Source: Aurantimonas marianensis (GTDB lineage: Bacteria; Pseudomonadota; Alphaproteobacteria; Rhizobiales; Rhizobiaceae). From it: a DNA stretch of 64,000 nt. Positions 62,085 through 64,000 of the stretch are shown here, one piece after another. Where the stretch lies: positions 17,636 to 81,635 of the forward strand of contig NZ_JALHBS010000053.1 in NCBI RefSeq assembly GCF_024195285.1. Reading direction: 5' to 3'. The notes under the pieces are model-generated. The model was not told the DNA's origin and did no database searches. It saw only the letters and a program-made list of their open reading frames with translations. How positions within the stretch are numbered: the first letter of the stretch is position 1; every line of letters begins with the position of its first letter. The translations under genes were made by a program, and so were the position numbers.

Positions 62085-63635
62085 ATGACCGAACCTTTGC
62101 TCTGGGTCGGGCTCGCCAACGTCATCGAGCCAATCAATCTTCTGGCGATCCTGGCCGGGACGCTTATCGGCATGTTCATCGGGGCGATGCCGGGTCTTTC
62201 GGCGACGATGGCGATCGCGCTTCTGCTTCCGCTCACCTATTCGCTTCGACCCGAGACCGGCCTTGCGATGCTGGCTTCGCTCTATCTCGCGGCCATGTAC
62301 GGCGGCTCGATCGCCGCAATTTTGCTTCGTACGCCCGGCACGCCGGCGGCGGCCGCGACCGTGCTTGACGGTTATCCGATGGCGCAAAAAGGCGAAGCCG
62401 GACGAGCCCTGGGCCTGTCATTGACGGCCTCGCTGATCGGCGGCGTCATCTCCTCGGTCGTTCTTCTCACCGTCGCGCCGCTGCTCGGGCGCATCGTCCT
62501 CAACTTCGGGCCGGTGGAGATTTTCGCGGTCGCGGTTCTCGGAATTACGATCATCGGCTCGCTCTCGCAGGGTTCGGCGATCCTCGGCCTGATGTCCGGC
62601 GCGATCGGCCTTCTGATTTCCATGGTCGGGATGGACCTGACGACCGGCACACCGCGTTTCACCTTCGGGGTTCTGGATCTTTTCGGCGGCGTCAATTTCA
62701 CCGTCGCTCTGATTGGGCTGTTCTCGATCCCGCAGGCCGTCCGGCTGATCGTTATGGGTCAGGCGAACGCCGGTGATCGCATCTCCAACGTTCGCGACCG
62801 GATGCTGCCCACAGGTCGCCAGTTTCTTCGGATGCTTCCGAACAGTCTGCGCTCCAGCGTCATCGGAGTCTTCACCGGCCTGATCCCCGGAACCGGAGGC
62901 GATACGGCGTCCTGGTTCGCCTATAACGAGGCCAAACGCTTCTCCAGGCACAAGGCGCAGTTCGGAACCGGTTACCCAGCCGGAATCGTCGCTCCTGAGG
63001 CCGCCAACAATGCCGTCGTGGGCGGGGCCCTGATCCCCACGATCGCGCTGGGCATTCCCGGATCGTCGGCGACGGCCGTGCTACTTGGCGGCCTGATGGT
63101 GCATGGCATTCTTCCCGGGCCGACACTCATGACCGAATATGGCGATGTCACCTACACGCTGTTGTGGGCGGTCATGTTCGCCAACATCGCGCTGTTCCTG
63201 GTGGGATTGCTCTTCACGCGCGCCTGCGTCGCGGTCACGAAGATTCCCAACAGGGTGGTCGGGCCGGTCATCGTCGTTCTTTCGGTGATCGGGGCGTTCG
63301 CGATCAACAATTCGGTTTTCGACATCGGTCTGATGATCGCCTTCGGCATTGTCGGTCTCGCCTTCGACCAGTTCCGGATTCCGACGCCACCGCTGGTGAT
63401 CGGGCTCATCCTCGGCCCGATTCTCGACACCACGCTGCAGCAATCCCTGTTGATTGGCGCGGGCAGCTGGTGGATTTTCCTCGAAAACCCGATCTCGGCT
63501 ACGCTTCTCGCCGTCGCGGCCCTTTCCGTGCTCCAGGCAACCCCGTTTTTCGGTTCGCTCGCACGGGTCTTCCGCAAGCCCAGGGCCGAGGGCGCTGAAT
63601 CCGCAGGGGGCGACATGGCGGGAAGTCGCGAGTAG
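62085..63635 (+). CDS. Tripartite tricarboxylate transporter large membrane subunit (TctA)
   Basis: A 516-residue permease with about 12 helices and the TctA signatures GAMPGLSATMAIALLLPLTY, YLAAMYGGSIAAILLRTPGT and GLIPGTGGDTASWFAYNEAK. ATG 62085 is chosen; GTG 62082 directly before it is an alternative giving one extra residue. It works with TctB and the periplasmic TctC to import a carboxylate using the membrane potential or sodium/proton gradient. Followed by a GntR gene on the same strand. Confidence 0.93.
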   Translation: MTEPLLWVGLANVIEPINLLAILAGTLIGMFIGAMPGLSATMAIALLLPLTYSLRPETGLAMLASLYLAAMYGGSIAAILLRTPGTPAAAATVLDGYPMAQKGEAGRALGLSLTASLIGGVISSVVLLTVAPLLGRIVLNFGPVEIFAVAVLGITIIGSLSQGSAILGLMSGAIGLLISMVGMDLTTGTPRFTFGVLDLFGGVNFTVALIGLFSIPQAVRLIVMGQANAGDRISNVRDRMLPTGRQFLRMLPNSLRSSVIGVFTGLIPGTGGDTASWFAYNEAKRFSRHKAQFGTGYPAGIVAPEAANNAVVGGALIPTIALGIPGSSATAVLLGGLMVHGILPGPTLMTEYGDVTYTLLWAVMFANIALFLVGLLFTRACVAVTKIPNRVVGPVIVVLSVIGAFAINNSVFDIGLMIAFGIVGLAFDQFRIPTPPLVIGLILGPILDTTLQQSLLIGAGSWWIFLENPISATLLAVAALSVLQATPFFGSLARVFRKPRAEGAESAGGDMAGSRE

Positions 63636-63697
63636 AAGCACCGGGCAACGATCCCGCGTCGAAATGTCGGCCACGACCCGAAATGAGGCCCGCAGTC

Positions 63698-64000
63698 ATG
63701 TCCAGTATTGCCGATTCCGAAAGTCGTCGAGGCGAGGCGGCGTCCGTGCCGACCGGGAGCGGCCGCCTGAACGGTGAGGACATCTCCATGGAGATCGCTG
63801 CCGCGCTCGAGGAGGAGATCGTCTTCGGAAGGCTGCATCCGCGCGAACGCCTGATCGAGGAGGAACTCGCAAGCCGTTTCGAAGCCAAGCGCCATATCGT
63901 GCGCCAGGCGCTGGTCGAGCTCGAGCGGCTCGGCCTGGTCGAACGGGTCCGAAATCGCGGTGCCGTGGTCCGCCTCTACAGCGCCGAAATTCCCCTCACC
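63698..64000 (+). CDS. GntR-family regulator, N-terminal part (3' end outside window)
   Basis: The visible 101 codons begin MSSIADSESRRGEAASV and contain a GntR winged helix: ISMEIAAALEEEIVFGRLHP, RERLIEEELASRF, then EAKRHIVRQALVELERLGLV and RNRGAVVRLYS. The layout (EIVFGRLHPRERL... RHIVRQAL) fits the FadR/FCD subfamily, whose ligand-binding domain would lie beyond the window. GAGG lies 10 bases before the ATG. Probable repressor acting at the palindrome 60501-60518. Confidence 0.88.
   Translation, partial: MSSIADSESRRGEAASVPTGSGRLNGEDISMEIAAALEEEIVFGRLHPRERLIEEELASRFEAKRHIVRQALVELERLGLVERVRNRGAVVRLYSAEIPLT

Overview
The window reads as chromosomal DNA of a high-GC alphaproteobacterium, most likely Hyphomicrobiales (Rhizobiales). 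This rests on gene content: a fused anthranilate synthase trpE(G) behind a three-Trp-codon trpL leader, separate petA/petB/petC genes, a putR/putA pair, a choline ABC transporter of ChoXWV type, a long LeuA, a moxR/DUF58/DUF4159 operon, and several small rhizobial-type conserved proteins. I cannot name genus or species.

Layout. 1-6.7 kb: end of an exported protein gene, prs, a membrane protein, a brnT/brnA toxin-antitoxin locus with a frameshifted toxin, rplY-pth-ychF, and two MaoC-like hydratases. 6.9-13.5 kb: a GGDEF/EAL membrane protein, a palindromic repeat, apt, a HmuQ-like monooxygenase and the cytochrome bc1 operon petABC. 13.7-18.8 kb: a parD/parE locus with a broken toxin, two coupled ABC half-transporters and trmL. 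18.9-20.5 kb: a small accessory island with a DUF4160/DUF2442 pair, a truncated HNH nuclease and almost 1 kb of non-coding, hairpin-rich repeats. 20.6-26.7 kb: an MscS channel, hemF, a 58-residue DUF1059-like gene, a CCA-adding enzyme, a Nudix CoA pyrophosphatase and DUF1285. 26.9-33.8 kb: the four-gene MoxR envelope operon. 33.8-38.6 kb: GNAT, glutathionyl-hydroquinone reductase, Nudix, metallophosphoesterase, a membrane protein and an alpha/beta hydrolase. 38.6-46.9 kb: a ThDP enzyme with leuA, a HisKA_2 kinase, a CDF metal exporter and trpE(G) with its attenuator. 47.1-55.7 kb: a GMC oxidoreductase, putA/putR and choXWV. 55.7-57.7 kb: tRNA-Gly(GCC) beside eroded IS481 and IS3 fragments, and a secreted protein. 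57.7-64 kb: a carboxylate or sugar-acid cluster (Ldh-type oxidoreductase, IlvD/Edd dehydratase, tripartite tricarboxylate transporter, GntR regulator cut by the window end).

How genes work together. petABC forms the bc1 complex. prs feeds PRPP to apt and to tryptophan synthesis. rplY, pth, ychF, trmL, the CCA enzyme and tRNA-Gly serve translation. choXWV imports choline, which the GMC enzyme might oxidise, and putR/putA handles proline. The terminal cluster looks like an uptake-dehydration-oxidation module under a FadR/FCD-type repressor with a visible operator.

Most notable are reading-frame breaks: in both toxin genes (antitoxins intact), in the TrpG domain of trpE(G), and in an IS481 fragment. 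Three of the four sit in short homopolymers, so sequencing error and real inactivation must be separated. Nothing here is a clearly new multi-gene defence or metabolic system. The best leads for unknown biology are the hairpin island at 19.7-20.45 kb, the DUF4160/DUF2442 pair, the leuA-ThDP-hydrolase operon and the right-end catabolic cluster.
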